From: JAICSD01 sp035637115
Lineage (GTDB): Bacteria; Acidobacteriota; Vicinamibacteria; Vicinamibacterales; 2-12-FULL-66-21
Assembly: GCA_035637115.1 (NCBI GenBank)
Contig: DASPXV010000151.1
Location: 4,394 to 68,393, forward strand
Length of the DNA stretch: 64,000 nt
Direction: 5' to 3'
In this document: positions 1 to 8,712 of the stretch, one piece after another
How positions within the stretch are numbered: the first letter of the stretch is position 1
Layout: each line of letters opens with the position of its first letter
Made by a program: the position numbers and the translations under genes
Notes under the pieces: model-generated
What the model was told of the DNA's origin: nothing
What the model saw: the letters and a program-made list of their open reading frames with translations, nothing else
Database searches by the model: none

Positions 1-2
1 GA

Positions 3-1757
3 TTATCGACGTTCGGCGCGACGCAGGGGTTCCGCAACCATTACTTCAACAACACGTTCGCCAACAACGCCACCTGGATTCGGGGCAAACACGCGATGAA
101 GGCTGGCGCGCTGTTCGCATTCGAGCAGAAGAACGAGTACGGCAACCTCGAAACGCAGGGCCGCTTCACATTCGCAGCCGCTGGTGGACGCACCGCGTTT
201 CAGAACTTCCTCACAGGCAACCGGGACGGCGCCTGCGGCGCCACCTGTACATATACCGAAACCGTCACGGATCTTTTCAGCCAGTTGCGGTTCAACCGCT
301 ATGAGCTGTATGCGCAGGACACGCTCCGGGTGACCTCGAAAATGACCCTCGATTACGGTTTCAGGTATGCGATATATCCCGCGGTGACCGATGCAGACAA
401 CGTCCTGTCGAACGTCGATCTCTCCCGTTACAATCGGGCGGCAGCGCCAACGCCCTTTAGCGCGACGGCGGCGTCCTTCATCGCCAACACGGGCGATCCG
501 CTGAATGGGATTATCGTCGCCGGGAAGACGTCGCCGTATGGCAGGTCGATCTACAAAACCGACAAGAACAACTTCATGCCCCGCCTCGGCGTGACCTACG
601 ATCCGTTCGGGGACGGCAAGACAATCCTGCGCACCGGTTACGGTCTCTATTATGACCAGCCGCTGGTCGGGATCTTCCTGCAGAACGCCTTCATCAATCC
701 GCCGTTCAACGAGGTCACGACGCTGCAGAATGCAAGTCTGTCGAATCCGCTCGCCGGAACGACAGCGGCGACCCGAGGCGCATTATCTCTGCGCGGTACG
801 GGCCTGCCGTTCAGGACGCCGCAAACGCAGCAGTGGAACGTGGGCCTGCAACGTCAGTTGTACCGCCACGGATCGATTGACGTCAGTTACGTCGGCTCGC
901 GGGGCGATCACTTGTTGCGCCTGATCGACGTCAACCAGCCGCAGCCTGCGGCCGTCGTCTCGGCGGGCGCCATCAATCCCGCGCGTCCATATTTTGGATA
1001 CGGCGCGATCAACATCGTTGATACGACCGCTAAAAACCGCTATTGGGGCCTGCTCGGATCATTCCGCCACGACGCCGGACGCGCCGGCACGCTCGCATTG
1101 GCGTACACGCTCAGCCGCAATCGCACAGATGCGACGAACGACCGTGACACGATCGATGTTCCGCAGAATCCGCAGGATCTCCAGGCGGAATATGCAGACG
1201 CGCGAACGGACCGTCGGCACATCTTCAATGCGAACTATGTCTACGAACTGCCATTCTTCAAGAAGTCCGCGAATTCCGTCATGAAATGGGCGTTGGGCGG
1301 ATGGCAGATCTCCGGCATCACCACGTTCCAGACGGGTGCGCCGGTGCCGCGTGTGCTGGTTTCAACGTCGAGCGGCCAGCGCGGCAACCGCGCCAACCTT
1401 ATCGGCGATCCAAAGGCTGGCGAGCTCAATTATCCGTTGTGGTTTGATGCGGCGGCGTTCGGAATCCCCGCTCTTGGAACTTACGGCAACTCGCCCCGGT
1501 CGCCGATGCGGCTGCCTGGACGCAACCAGACGGACCTCGCAGCGTCCAAGAACTTCTACCCCTGGGACAAGCGGATTCAGTTCCGGGCGGACATGCTCAA
1601 TGCATTCAATCACACGCAATTTACAACCGTGAACGCCGATTGCTCCGGCGCTCCTGCAACCGCGACGACATGCGCGTATCCGGGAAGTACCGTCGGTCAG
1701 ATTACCGGCACTCGCTTACCGCGCGAGATCCAGCTCAGTCTCAAGTTGTTCTGGTAA
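3..1757 (+). CDS. Oar-like TonB-dependent receptor, C-terminal part (5' end outside window)
   Basis: The reading frame is open from the first bases of the window, so the true start lies upstream; the first internal ATG is at 96. What is seen is the outer-membrane beta-barrel half of a TonB-dependent receptor: many alternating aromatic strands, paired short hairpins, the paralogue-typical stretch GGWQISGITTFQTGAPV, and a C-terminal aromatic residue (SLKLFW) as expected for BAM-assembled barrels. The following gene encodes a full-length paralogue with the equivalent GGWQLSGVARLASGTPF stretch, so the pair is probably a tandem duplication. The family imports oligomeric nutrients through the outer membrane using TonB energy. 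The substrate is not shown by the sequence; the downstream amino-sugar genes make a cell-wall or chitin fragment possible (inference). A strong terminator follows. Confidence 0.85.
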   Translation, partial: LSTFGATQGFRNHYFNNTFANNATWIRGKHAMKAGALFAFEQKNEYGNLETQGRFTFAAAGGRTAFQNFLTGNRDGACGATCTYTETVTDLFSQLRFNRYELYAQDTLRVTSKMTLDYGFRYAIYPAVTDADNVLSNVDLSRYNRAAAPTPFSATAASFIANTGDPLNGIIVAGKTSPYGRSIYKTDKNNFMPRLGVTYDPFGDGKTILRTGYGLYYDQPLVGIFLQNAFINPPFNEVTTLQNASLSNPLAGTTAATRGALSLRGTGLPFRTPQTQQWNVGLQRQLYRHGSIDVSYVGSRGDHLLRLIDVNQPQPAAVVSAGAINPARPYFGYGAINIVDTTAKNRYWGLLGSFRHDAGRAGTLALAYTLSRNRTDATNDRDTIDVPQNPQDLQAEYADARTDRRHIFNANYVYELPFFKKSANSVMKWALGGWQISGITTFQTGAPVPRVLVSTSSGQRGNRANLIGDPKAGELNYPLWFDAAAFGIPALGTYGNSPRSPMRLPGRNQTDLAASKNFYPWDKRIQFRADMLNAFNHTQFTTVNADCSGAPATATTCAYPGSTVGQITGTRLPREIQLSLKLFW

Positions 1758-1783
1758 TCGGAACGCCGCTTCGGAGTCCAGTG

Positions 1784-1817
1784 CGGCCGGCAGGAACGAA
1801 AACCTGCCGGCCGTTTT
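1784..1817 (+). terminator. Rho-independent terminator between the two receptors
   Basis: A perfect 11-bp inverted repeat (1784-1794 with 1803-1813, arms CGGCCGGCAGG / CCTGCCGGCCG) encloses an 8-nt A-rich loop and is followed directly by four Ts at 1814-1817. It begins 26 bp after the stop of the upstream receptor and ends just before the ribosome site of the next one. The two receptors are therefore probably separate transcripts, or the second is reached only by read-through. Confidence 0.85.
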
Positions 1818-1839
1818 GTCGAACAGCCTTGGAGCATCC

Positions 1840-4800
1840 ATGAAGCCCACACCGCTCGGTCGCATCGGAACGATCGCTCTCACTTTGATCCTTGCGCTCG
1901 CGACGGCCGCAGCCGCGAACGCCCAGACGGTCACCGGCACGCTGCAGGGGACCGTTACCGACACCAACGGTGGCGTCCTGCCGGGCGTGACGATTACGAT
2001 CACACATGTCGACACCGGCACCGGCAGAGTCATCGTGACGAACGCCGAAGGCATCTACAACGCGCCGTTCCTGCAAATCGGGCGCTACCGCGTGAAAGCC
2101 GCGCTCGCCGGCTTCGGCGCCGTCACCCGCGAGGGCATCGAGGTGCGGCTGAACGACACGCGCGTGGTGGATCTCAAGCTGGATCCGCGCGTGACGCAGG
2201 AGGTCACGGTGACCGCCGACGCGCCGGCCATCAACGTCACGAACGCGGAGATCAAGGGCTCGCTGACCGCCGAACAGATCATGGACAAGCCGACGCTCAG
2301 CGCCGGCAGCTTCCTGTCGCTGGCCGAGACCTTCACCGGGTTCCAGGAGAACCCGACGAGCGGTCAGAACAATCCCACCGCCTCCTCGGGCTCGTCGATC
2401 AACTTCAATGGCACCGGCACTCGTGGCGCGACGTTCCAGATCAACGGCGTGAACAACGATGACTCGTCAGAGAACCAGAACCGGCAGGGGGCCGCGCTGT
2501 CGACGATCCAGGAGTTCCAGGTCCTGAAGAACGGCTACTCGGCGGAGTTCGGCCGCGGCGACGGCGCCGTCGTGCTCGTCCAGACGAAGTCCGGGACGAA
2601 CAAATTCCACGGCGACGCGTACCTGTATCAGCAGAATGGCGCATGGAACGCGAAGTCGGCGTTCGCGACCGCCGCTCCGAAACCGATCCGGCACCGCAGC
2701 GAGTACGGGTTTACCGCAGGATTTCCAATCATCCAGAAGCGGCTGTTCGCGTTCGGCAACGTGGACCGCACCAAGTCCGACGGGCAGAACAACTACATCC
2801 GCGACCTCTTCACGCCCGCCGAGCTCGCGGCGCCGCGTCTGACCCGTGGCAATGATACGCCGGAGAACCGCGCGTTCATTCAGTCCGTCCTTGCTCGCTT
2901 TCCGTCGTCGCTGACGCCGAACGACTCGCGCAGCGATCGGACGTTCTCCGGTGTCGCCGGGTTCGACTTTCCTGACGAGGATTACTCGGGACGGCTTGAC
3001 TGGAGCGTGGCGCGCGGGAATTCCATCGTCGGACGCTACCAGCGAACGCGGCAGATCCGCGATCCGCAGGACGTGATCGTCGGCGAACAGGCGTACCAGA
3101 AGAACCGGCAGCAGAATCTTGGCGTCACCTGGACGCGCGTCATCAGTTCCACGATTGTGACCGAGGCGCGCTACGGCCTCGGGCTCCGTTCGACGAACGT
3201 CGACATCGCAGCAGGCAACGACACGCCGATCATCCGGTTCACGAACTCGCCCGTATCCGGCTCGATCATCGGCAATGCCGGCAACTTCCCGATCCATCGC
3301 GACCAGAAGGACCATCAGTTCGTCTACAACCTGACGGCGCAGGCCTTCAAGACCCATTCGTTCAAGACCGGTGTGGACATCCGCCGGCAGGCGCTGGACG
3401 ACCTGGCGGACAATTTCTCGCGTGGATTCTGGACGTTCAATCGCGTGTGCGGCGGCGTGACGTATGCGACGCCGTATGCGGCATTCCTCGACGGCTGCGT
3501 GCAGCGCTTCGAGAAGGCGTACGGCCCATTCTTCCTGGAGAACCGGATGAACGAGGCGAACGTGTATCTGCAGGACGACTGGCGTGCGCGCGATACGCTG
3601 ACGCTGAATCTCGGCGTGCGCTACGAATACGTCGAAGCGCCGAGCGAGATCGAGAAACGAGTCGATTACATCTACGGCGCGGACAAAAACAACGTCGAGC
3701 CGCGCCTCGGCTTCGCATATGCGCCGAAGTGGGACCACGGGTTCCTAGGACGGTTAAGCGGCGGCCCGCTAAATTTTTCAATCCGCGGCGGATGGGGTGT
3801 TTACGACGGTCGCATTTTCCAGTCGATCTTCTCGCAGGGGGGCGCGAACGTCCGCTTCAATCCGCCGACGGCGCTCGATCGCGTGACGACGACGCTTCCC
3901 GCCATCCTGAACCTGTCGGATCCATCGCTGGGCTTCGTGTTCACGCCGGGACCCCAGACGGGCCGCGTCTCTCTCACGCTGCCCGACAAGGACCTCGAGG
4001 TGCCGTCCACGACGAAGTGGAACCTGTCGGTCGATCGCGTGCTGCCGTGGAATTCGACGGTGAAGATCAGCTACCAGGCCAATCACAGCGACAAGAAGCT
4101 GAAATACTCGCTGGATAATCTGCCGCAGTCGCCGCTGGCGGGCCCCGTGCTCGTTGTCGATCATCCGAATAACGCGCCTGCCGCGGGTTTTCCCGACCTG
4201 CGGGGCAAGACGATTACGAGCATCGCGGCGGACTCCCGGTGCGCTGGAACGGGTACGCTGCCCGGCATCGATGTGACGGCGGCCTGCCCGAACGTCGTGC
4301 CGATTGCCGATAACGAGATCAGCCTGCGCGTGCCGCGCTCCAACGAGCGGCGCCCGAACCCGCTCTACACGACCAATCTTCTGATCAGCAACGACGCGGA
4401 GAGCTGGTACGACGGACTTGAGATCGAGTGGGAGAAGCGCGTCTCTCACGGCCTGCAGTTCCAGGCCGCGTATACGTTCAGCAAGACCGTCGACACGACG
4501 TCCGAAGCGACTTTCGTCGGGACCGGCGACACTAACCAGAACGGTCCGAACAGCCGGTTCGCGAAGGGACTCTCGCGCTTCCACACGCCGCACCGCTTTA
4601 CTCTGAACGGCAGCTACCGGCTTCCGTTCTTCGCCGGCCGCAAGGATCTGGTCGGGCAGGCGCTCGGCGGCTGGCAGCTGTCAGGTGTCGCACGGCTTGC
4701 GTCCGGCACGCCCTTCAGCGTCGTCGACAGCAGTACGGCGCGCGATCTGGACTTCGACGGCTTCGGCGACTCGATTCGCCCCGTTATCCTGGATCGGTCC

Positions 4801-5148
4801 ATTCTCGGGAATCACGTGTCGAATCCCAGTACGTCCGCGCAGGCGCTGCCGCGCTCGGCGTTCCGGGCCGCGGATCCCGCGACCGACTCGATCGACGATC
4901 TCGTGCCCCGCAACGCGTTCTACACTGCGGGGACGAAGAACGTGGACCTTGCGCTCGCGAAGAACTTCCGCACGCCGTGGCAGGGACAGAACCTGTCGGT
5001 GCGGATCGAGGCCTACAACGCATTCAACATAGTGAAGTTCGGGTTCCCGACGAACGACATCACGAATGTGAACTTCGGCCGCATCCTCGGCGGTGCGACC
5101 TCGTACAGCCCGCGCGTCTTCCAGCTCGTGCTGCGTTACCGCTACTGA
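1840..5148 (+). CDS. Oar-like TonB-dependent outer-membrane receptor
   Basis: A 1102-residue protein starting at ATG 1840, chosen because GGAG lies 5 nt upstream; an in-frame TTG at 1816 overlaps the terminator and is rejected. Residues 1-29 are a signal peptide (hydrophobic core then ANA|Q). A carboxypeptidase-regulatory-like beta-sandwich follows at about 33-115 (GTVTDTNGGVLPGVTITI). Next is a plug domain with QINGVNNDDSSENQNRQG and FQVLKNGYSAEFGRGDGAVV, then a long 22-strand-type barrel ending in the aromatic LVLRYRY. This order is characteristic of Oar/CarbReg TonB receptors, which are numerous in Acidobacteria. The protein should sit in the outer membrane and import a bulky substrate. 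The gene ends 31 bp before an amino-sugar kinase gene, so a role in GlcNAc or muropeptide uptake is a fair inference but is not shown by the protein itself. Confidence 0.9.
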   Translation: MKPTPLGRIGTIALTLILALATAAAANAQTVTGTLQGTVTDTNGGVLPGVTITITHVDTGTGRVIVTNAEGIYNAPFLQIGRYRVKAALAGFGAVTREGIEVRLNDTRVVDLKLDPRVTQEVTVTADAPAINVTNAEIKGSLTAEQIMDKPTLSAGSFLSLAETFTGFQENPTSGQNNPTASSGSSINFNGTGTRGATFQINGVNNDDSSENQNRQGAALSTIQEFQVLKNGYSAEFGRGDGAVVLVQTKSGTNKFHGDAYLYQQNGAWNAKSAFATAAPKPIRHRSEYGFTAGFPIIQKRLFAFGNVDRTKSDGQNNYIRDLFTPAELAAPRLTRGNDTPENRAFIQSVLARFPSSLTPNDSRSDRTFSGVAGFDFPDEDYSGRLDWSVARGNSIVGRYQRTRQIRDPQDVIVGEQAYQKNRQQNLGVTWTRVISSTIVTEARYGLGLRSTNVDIAAGNDTPIIRFTNSPVSGSIIGNAGNFPIHRDQKDHQFVYNLTAQAFKTHSFKTGVDIRRQALDDLADNFSRGFWTFNRVCGGVTYATPYAAFLDGCVQRFEKAYGPFFLENRMNEANVYLQDDWRARDTLTLNLGVRYEYVEAPSEIEKRVDYIYGADKNNVEPRLGFAYAPKWDHGFLGRLSGGPLNFSIRGGWGVYDGRIFQSIFSQGGANVRFNPPTALDRVTTTLPAILNLSDPSLGFVFTPGPQTGRVSLTLPDKDLEVPSTTKWNLSVDRVLPWNSTVKISYQANHSDKKLKYSLDNLPQSPLAGPVLVVDHPNNAPAAGFPDLRGKTITSIAADSRCAGTGTLPGIDVTAACPNVVPIADNEISLRVPRSNERRPNPLYTTNLLISNDAESWYDGLEIEWEKRVSHGLQFQAAYTFSKTVDTTSEATFVGTGDTNQNGPNSRFAKGLSRFHTPHRFTLNGSYRLPFFAGRKDLVGQALGGWQLSGVARLASGTPFSVVDSSTARDLDFDGFGDSIRPVILDRSILGNHVSNPSTSAQALPRSAFRAADPATDSIDDLVPRNAFYTAGTKNVDLALAKNFRTPWQGQNLSVRIEAYNAFNIVKFGFPTNDITNVNFGRILGGATSYSPRVFQLVLRYRY

Positions 5149-5179
5149 TGAATCCCGGAGGGATTCGCGTGAGGGATTC

Positions 5180-6121
5180 GTGCATGTGTTAGGAATCGAT
5201 GCTGGCGGCACGAAGACCGTCTGCCAGCTGGCCGACGACACCGGACAAGTCCTGGCGGAAGCGCGTCGCGGCGGCGCGAACCTGCAGGCGGCCGGCGAGC
5301 TCGAAGTGGAAAAAGTCCTCCATGAAGTAATGGAGGAGGCCATCGGCGATCGCGACGTCCACCCCGCGGCCATCTGCCTCGGCATCGCCGGCGTCGATCG
5401 GCCGGACGATGCGCGCGTGGTGCGGGGGATCATGAAGCGCATCGGCTACAAGGCGAAGGTGCTCGTCGTCAACGATGCGCTCGTGGCCCTGGAAGCGGGC
5501 GCGCCTGACGAGCCTGGCGTCGTCCTGATCGCGGGCACGGGATCGATCGCGTACGGGCGCAACGAGCACAATCAGGCCGCGCGTGTCGGCGGCTGGGGCT
5601 ACATGCTCGGCGATGAGGGCAGCGGCTATTGGATCGGCAGGGCGGCGCTTCGCGCCGTGCTGCGCGAGGCGGACCGCCGCGGACCGGCGACGCAGCTGAC
5701 CGGTCTGCTCCTGAACTACTACGGCGTTCCGCGCGCGCAGGATTTGATTGCGCAGGTTTACCACGGTACGCTGCGGCCGTCGGCGATTGCCGCGCTCGCG
5801 CAATGCGTGCAGGCAGCGTTCAGCGACGGCGATCAGGTCGCCATCGGGATTCTGCGCGGCGCCGTCGATCAACTGGAATCCGCTGCGCTCTCCGTGGCGC
5901 GGCGCCTGGAACTGATTGGCTCCGATTTTCCGTTTGTGCTCTCGGGCGGTATCTTTCGCGCGGTGCCGTGGCTCGAGGAGGAGCTCGCGCGCCGGCTGCC
6001 GCTGGCGTCGCCACGTGCCCGGACGATCCTGCTGAACGAGGAGCCGGCCAGTGGAGCGGTGCGCCTGGCCCTGATTGAGGCGCGCGGCGGCTACAAGGTG
6101 CCCGCCTACAAGACCGACTAG
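5180..6121 (+). CDS. BadF/BadG-family amino-sugar kinase (GlcNAc / MurK-like kinase)
   Basis: A 313-residue cytoplasmic ASKHA kinase. The start is taken as GTG 5180 with GAGGG at 5171; longer in-frame extensions overlap the receptor gene and are not conserved-looking. Visible motifs are the phosphate-1 loop GIDAGGTKT (residues 5-13), the central AGTGS loop (about 120) and GGWGYMLGDEGSGYWIG, the hallmark of the N-acetylglucosamine-kinase branch of the BadF family. In Clostridium, MurK of this family phosphorylates MurNAc and GlcNAc at O6. Here nagB follows with no gap (stop TAG abuts ATG) and murQ is next door, so 6-phosphorylation of GlcNAc and/or MurNAc is the likely role. Substrate choice between the two cannot be read from sequence. 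The ROK family is excluded because the ROK zinc cysteine motif is absent. Confidence 0.82.
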   Translation: MHVLGIDAGGTKTVCQLADDTGQVLAEARRGGANLQAAGELEVEKVLHEVMEEAIGDRDVHPAAICLGIAGVDRPDDARVVRGIMKRIGYKAKVLVVNDALVALEAGAPDEPGVVLIAGTGSIAYGRNEHNQAARVGGWGYMLGDEGSGYWIGRAALRAVLREADRRGPATQLTGLLLNYYGVPRAQDLIAQVYHGTLRPSAIAALAQCVQAAFSDGDQVAIGILRGAVDQLESAALSVARRLELIGSDFPFVLSGGIFRAVPWLEEELARRLPLASPRARTILLNEEPASGAVRLALIEARGGYKVPAYKTD

Positions 6122-6856
6122 ATGAAGGTCACGATTTTCAAAGACGAGCGCGCGCTCGCGAAGACGCTCGCCGGCCACGTTGCGCAGGCCCTCGCAGGGA
6201 AACCCGATCTTGTCCTCGGACTTCCGACAGGACGCACTCCCATTCGCCTGTATCACGAGCTCGGCGCGATGCACGCGAACGCGCAGGTCGATTTCTCGAA
6301 GGCGACGACGTTCAACGTGGACGAGTTCCTCGGCGTCGGCCGCGAGCATCCGGGCAGCTATCGCGCGTTCATGGAGGAACATCTCTTTTCGCGCGTCAAC
6401 CTGTCGCCGGAGCGGATCAACGTGCTCGACGGCAGCGCCGCCGATGCGGCGGCGGAGTGCGCGCGCTACGAGCGCGCGATCGAGAGTGCCGGCGGGATCG
6501 ACCTGCAGCTGCTCGGCATCGGCACGAACGGCCACATCGGGTTCAACGAACCGGCGCGCGAGCTGGTCGGTTCGACGCACCGCGTGATGCTGAAGGCGTC
6601 CACGCGGCGCAGCAATGCGGCACTCTTCGGCGGCGACGAGAAGAAGGTGCCGTACGAGGCGTTGTCGATGGGCATGGCGACCATCCTGCGCGCGCGACGC
6701 ATCGTCATGATCGCAACAGGCAAGTCGAAGGCGCGCTGTGTCGAGCAGGTGGTGCGAGGACCGATCACGACGAAGCTTCCCGCGTCGTTCCTTCAGGTGC
6801 ATCGGGATGTCGAGCTGATGCTCGACGAAACCGCCGCCGGATCGCTAAATCCCTAG
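6122..6856 (+). CDS. nagB: Glucosamine-6-phosphate deaminase
   Basis: A 244-residue enzyme that converts glucosamine-6-phosphate to fructose-6-phosphate and ammonia, feeding amino sugars to glycolysis. Seen motifs: LGLPTGRTP near residue 32, the catalytic aspartate in TFNVDEFLG (about 63-71), and GIGTNGHIGFNEPA (about 132-145), which holds the ring-opening histidine and the catalytic glutamate. The length matches the short NagB class that lacks the allosteric C-terminal extension of E. coli NagB (266 aa). The ATG directly follows the kinase stop codon, implying translational coupling. The 3' end overlaps the convergent murQ by 12 bp. No nagA deacetylase is present nearby, so deacetylation must be encoded elsewhere. 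Confidence 0.93.
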   Translation: MKVTIFKDERALAKTLAGHVAQALAGKPDLVLGLPTGRTPIRLYHELGAMHANAQVDFSKATTFNVDEFLGVGREHPGSYRAFMEEHLFSRVNLSPERINVLDGSAADAAAECARYERAIESAGGIDLQLLGIGTNGHIGFNEPARELVGSTHRVMLKASTRRSNAALFGGDEKKVPYEALSMGMATILRARRIVMIATGKSKARCVEQVVRGPITTKLPASFLQVHRDVELMLDETAAGSLNP

Positions 6857-7795
6857 GATCTCGCGCAGGCGCGGTTCGATGTCCTCGCCGATCGCTTCGC
6901 GGACCAGGTTGTCGGCCTTGCGGAGCCGCTTCATCGCCTGCGGGAGCGTCAGGTTCGCCTTCTGCATGACGATCGCCGCCTTGACGTTCCAGCGCGAGCG
7001 CTTGAGGAGCGCCTCGGCGTCATCCGGCTCGAGACCGGTCACCACGCCGACGATCCGTTTGGCGCGATCCTTCAGCTTTTCGGAACCGGTCCGGACGTCG
7101 ACCATCAGGTTTCCGTAGGTCTTGCCCCACTTGATCATCGAGACGGTGGTGAGCATGTTCAGCACCATCTTTGTCGCGGTGCCTGCTTTGAGGCGGGTCG
7201 AACCGGCGATGACCTCGGGGCCGACGCCGGGCGCGATGACGAGATCGACGAAATTCTGCAGTTCCGAACCGGGCCAGCAGGTGACGAAGATGATCTTCGC
7301 GCCCGCTTTTCGCGCGCGTGTGAGGCCGCCACGCACGAACGGCGTGATGCCGCTCGCGGAGACGCCGATTATGACGTCGCGGTTCGAGAGGCGCAGCCGC
7401 GCGATGCTGCGGCCACCTTCCTCATAATTGTCCTCGACACCCTCTTTTGCCTGGAACACCGCCGTTTGCCCGCCCGCCATGATGCCCTGGACGATGCGCG
7501 CCGGTGTGCCGAAGGTTGGCGGCATTTCGGCGGCTTCCACCACGCCCAGCCGACCACTCGTCCCTGCGCCGATGAAGATCACGCGTCCCCCTTTACGGAG
7601 CGCCTGCGTGATGATCTCGATGCCGTGCGCGATCTTTTCCTTCTCCTTCTGCACCGCGACGATCACCTTGCGGTCCTCGTTGACCATCAGGTCGATGATG
7701 TCGCGGACCGGAGCCTTGTCGATCGCGAGGCTGGCTGGATTGATCTGTTCGGTGGGAAGCGACTGCCACTTTGATTGCGTCGTCGGCACGGGCAA
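6845..7795 (-). CDS. murQ: N-acetylmuramic acid 6-phosphate etherase
   Basis: A 316-residue SIS-domain lyase that removes D-lactate from MurNAc-6-phosphate to give GlcNAc-6-phosphate, a peptidoglycan-recycling step. The SIS phosphosugar loop GAGTSGRLG is at residues 76-84, followed by the catalytic-glutamate region VVEAAEMPPTFG, and IIGVSASGITPFVRG further on. A C-terminal helical domain contains LKRSRWNVKAAIVM. The start is uncertain: the reading frame opens with TTG 7795, GTG 7789 is equally possible, and neither has a clear ribosome site. The gene is convergent with nagB (12-bp overlap) and divergent from the moxR-like gene, whose ATG is 24 bp away. With the BadF kinase and nagB it makes a coherent MurNAc/GlcNAc salvage set. 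Confidence 0.93.
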   Translation of the reverse strand: MPVPTTQSKWQSLPTEQINPASLAIDKAPVRDIIDLMVNEDRKVIVAVQKEKEKIAHGIEIITQALRKGGRVIFIGAGTSGRLGVVEAAEMPPTFGTPARIVQGIMAGGQTAVFQAKEGVEDNYEEGGRSIARLRLSNRDVIIGVSASGITPFVRGGLTRARKAGAKIIFVTCWPGSELQNFVDLVIAPGVGPEVIAGSTRLKAGTATKMVLNMLTTVSMIKWGKTYGNLMVDVRTGSEKLKDRAKRIVGVVTGLEPDDAEALLKRSRWNVKAAIVMQKANLTLPQAMKRLRKADNLVREAIGEDIEPRLREILGI

Positions 7796-7818
7796 TCGCT
7801 AGTATAAACTCTGCCGGG

Positions 7819-8712
7819 ATGGAAGCTGACATTTCTCCTGCATCAATCGATCGCGTGGCCGAGGTGGCCGGCAGGCTCGAGCGCGAGCTCGCCAAGGCGA
7901 TCGTGGGGCAGCAGCGTGTCATCCGGGAGATCCTGATCGCGTTCCTGGCGGGCGGGCACTGCCTGCTGCGCGGCGTACCGGGGCTCGCGAAGACGCTCAT
8001 CATCAAGAAACTCGCCGACGCTGTGCACCTGCGCTTCAACCGGATCCAGTTCACGCCGGATCTGATGCCGTCCGACATTCTCGGCGCCGAAGTGATCGAG
8101 GAGGATCGCGCGACGGGCAAGCGCGTGATCCGGTTCATCCGCGGACCTATCTTCGCGAACATCATTCTCGCGGACGAAATCAACAGGACGCCGCCAAAAA
8201 CGCAGGCGGCGCTGCTCGAAGCGATGCAGGAATACCAGGTCACGGTCACGGGCATCCGCTACGATCTCGAGCGCCCGCTGTTCGTGCTGGCGACACAGAA
8301 TCCCATCGAGCAGGAGGGAACGTACCCGCTGCCCGAGGCACAGCTCGATCGTTTCATGTTCAACGTCGTGATCGAGTATCCGACCGCGGAGGAAGAGCGG
8401 CGGATTCTGTCGATGACCACGGGCACGGCGGAGCCCAGGATCGAGGTCGTGGCGAGCGGCGACGAGGTCGAGCGGCTGCACGGCGTCGTCCGCGACGTGC
8501 CGGCGGCCGATAACGTCGTGGACTTTGCGGCGAAGCTCGTTCGCGCGACACGGCCCGCGGGGGAAGAGGCGCCGGGCGGCGATCTGGGTCGTCGATGTGT
8601 CGCCGTTGGCGCCGAACGTGCGGATTGCGCATGCACGCATGGCGAGCTCACGTCTGCCCGGGCAGGCGCTGGACGTGTCCATCGTCCTGAACGGCGACGG
8701 CGTGGCGGGTAA
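7819..8712 (+). CDS. MoxR-family AAA+ ATPase, C-terminus lost and replaced by an unrelated frame
   Basis: The reading frame starts at ATG 7819 (MEADISPASIDRVAEV). It shows a normal MoxR AAA+ core: Walker A GVPGLAKT (residues 52-59), IQFTPDLMPSDILGAEV, Walker B LADEINRTPPKTQAALLEAM near 118, and ATQNPIEQEGTYPLPEAQLDRFMF. Homology-like sequence continues to about LVRATRP (residue 246). After that the frame becomes arginine/glycine-rich and featureless, and the usual MoxR segment (WGAGPRASQ and the winged C-terminal helices) is in no frame. Instead a second frame enters the middle of a vWA/BatA-type membrane protein. MoxR genes are normally followed by a DUF58 gene and vWA genes; here the end of moxR, all of DUF58 and the first part of the vWA gene are missing. 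A deletion of roughly 2 kb, real or from assembly, is the best reading. The chaperone-like ATPase is probably inactive. Confidence 0.8.
   Translation: MEADISPASIDRVAEVAGRLERELAKAIVGQQRVIREILIAFLAGGHCLLRGVPGLAKTLIIKKLADAVHLRFNRIQFTPDLMPSDILGAEVIEEDRATGKRVIRFIRGPIFANIILADEINRTPPKTQAALLEAMQEYQVTVTGIRYDLERPLFVLATQNPIEQEGTYPLPEAQLDRFMFNVVIEYPTAEEERRILSMTTGTAEPRIEVVASGDEVERLHGVVRDVPAADNVVDFAAKLVRATRPAGEEAPGGDLGRRCVAVGAERADCACTHGELTSARAGAGRVHRPERRRRGG

Noticed and set aside
2467..3738. Long minus-strand open frame of 423 codons inside the receptor gene
   Set aside because: It is arginine/valine-rich with no domain character, lies wholly antisense to a clear TonB receptor, and is the usual shadow of GC-rich coding DNA. 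The same applies to the long antisense frames opposite BadF/nagB, metK, dnaE and mutS.
5093..5179. Longer start for the BadF kinase
   Set aside because: The extension overlaps the receptor's last codons and reads as arginine/serine-rich shadow; GTG 5180 has a ribosome site and gives the family-typical start just before GIDAGGTKT.
8525..8712. Simple frameshift or sequencing error in moxR
   Set aside because: A frameshift would leave the MoxR C-terminus readable in another frame. None of the frames contains it; the overlapping frame belongs to a different protein, so a deletion is required.
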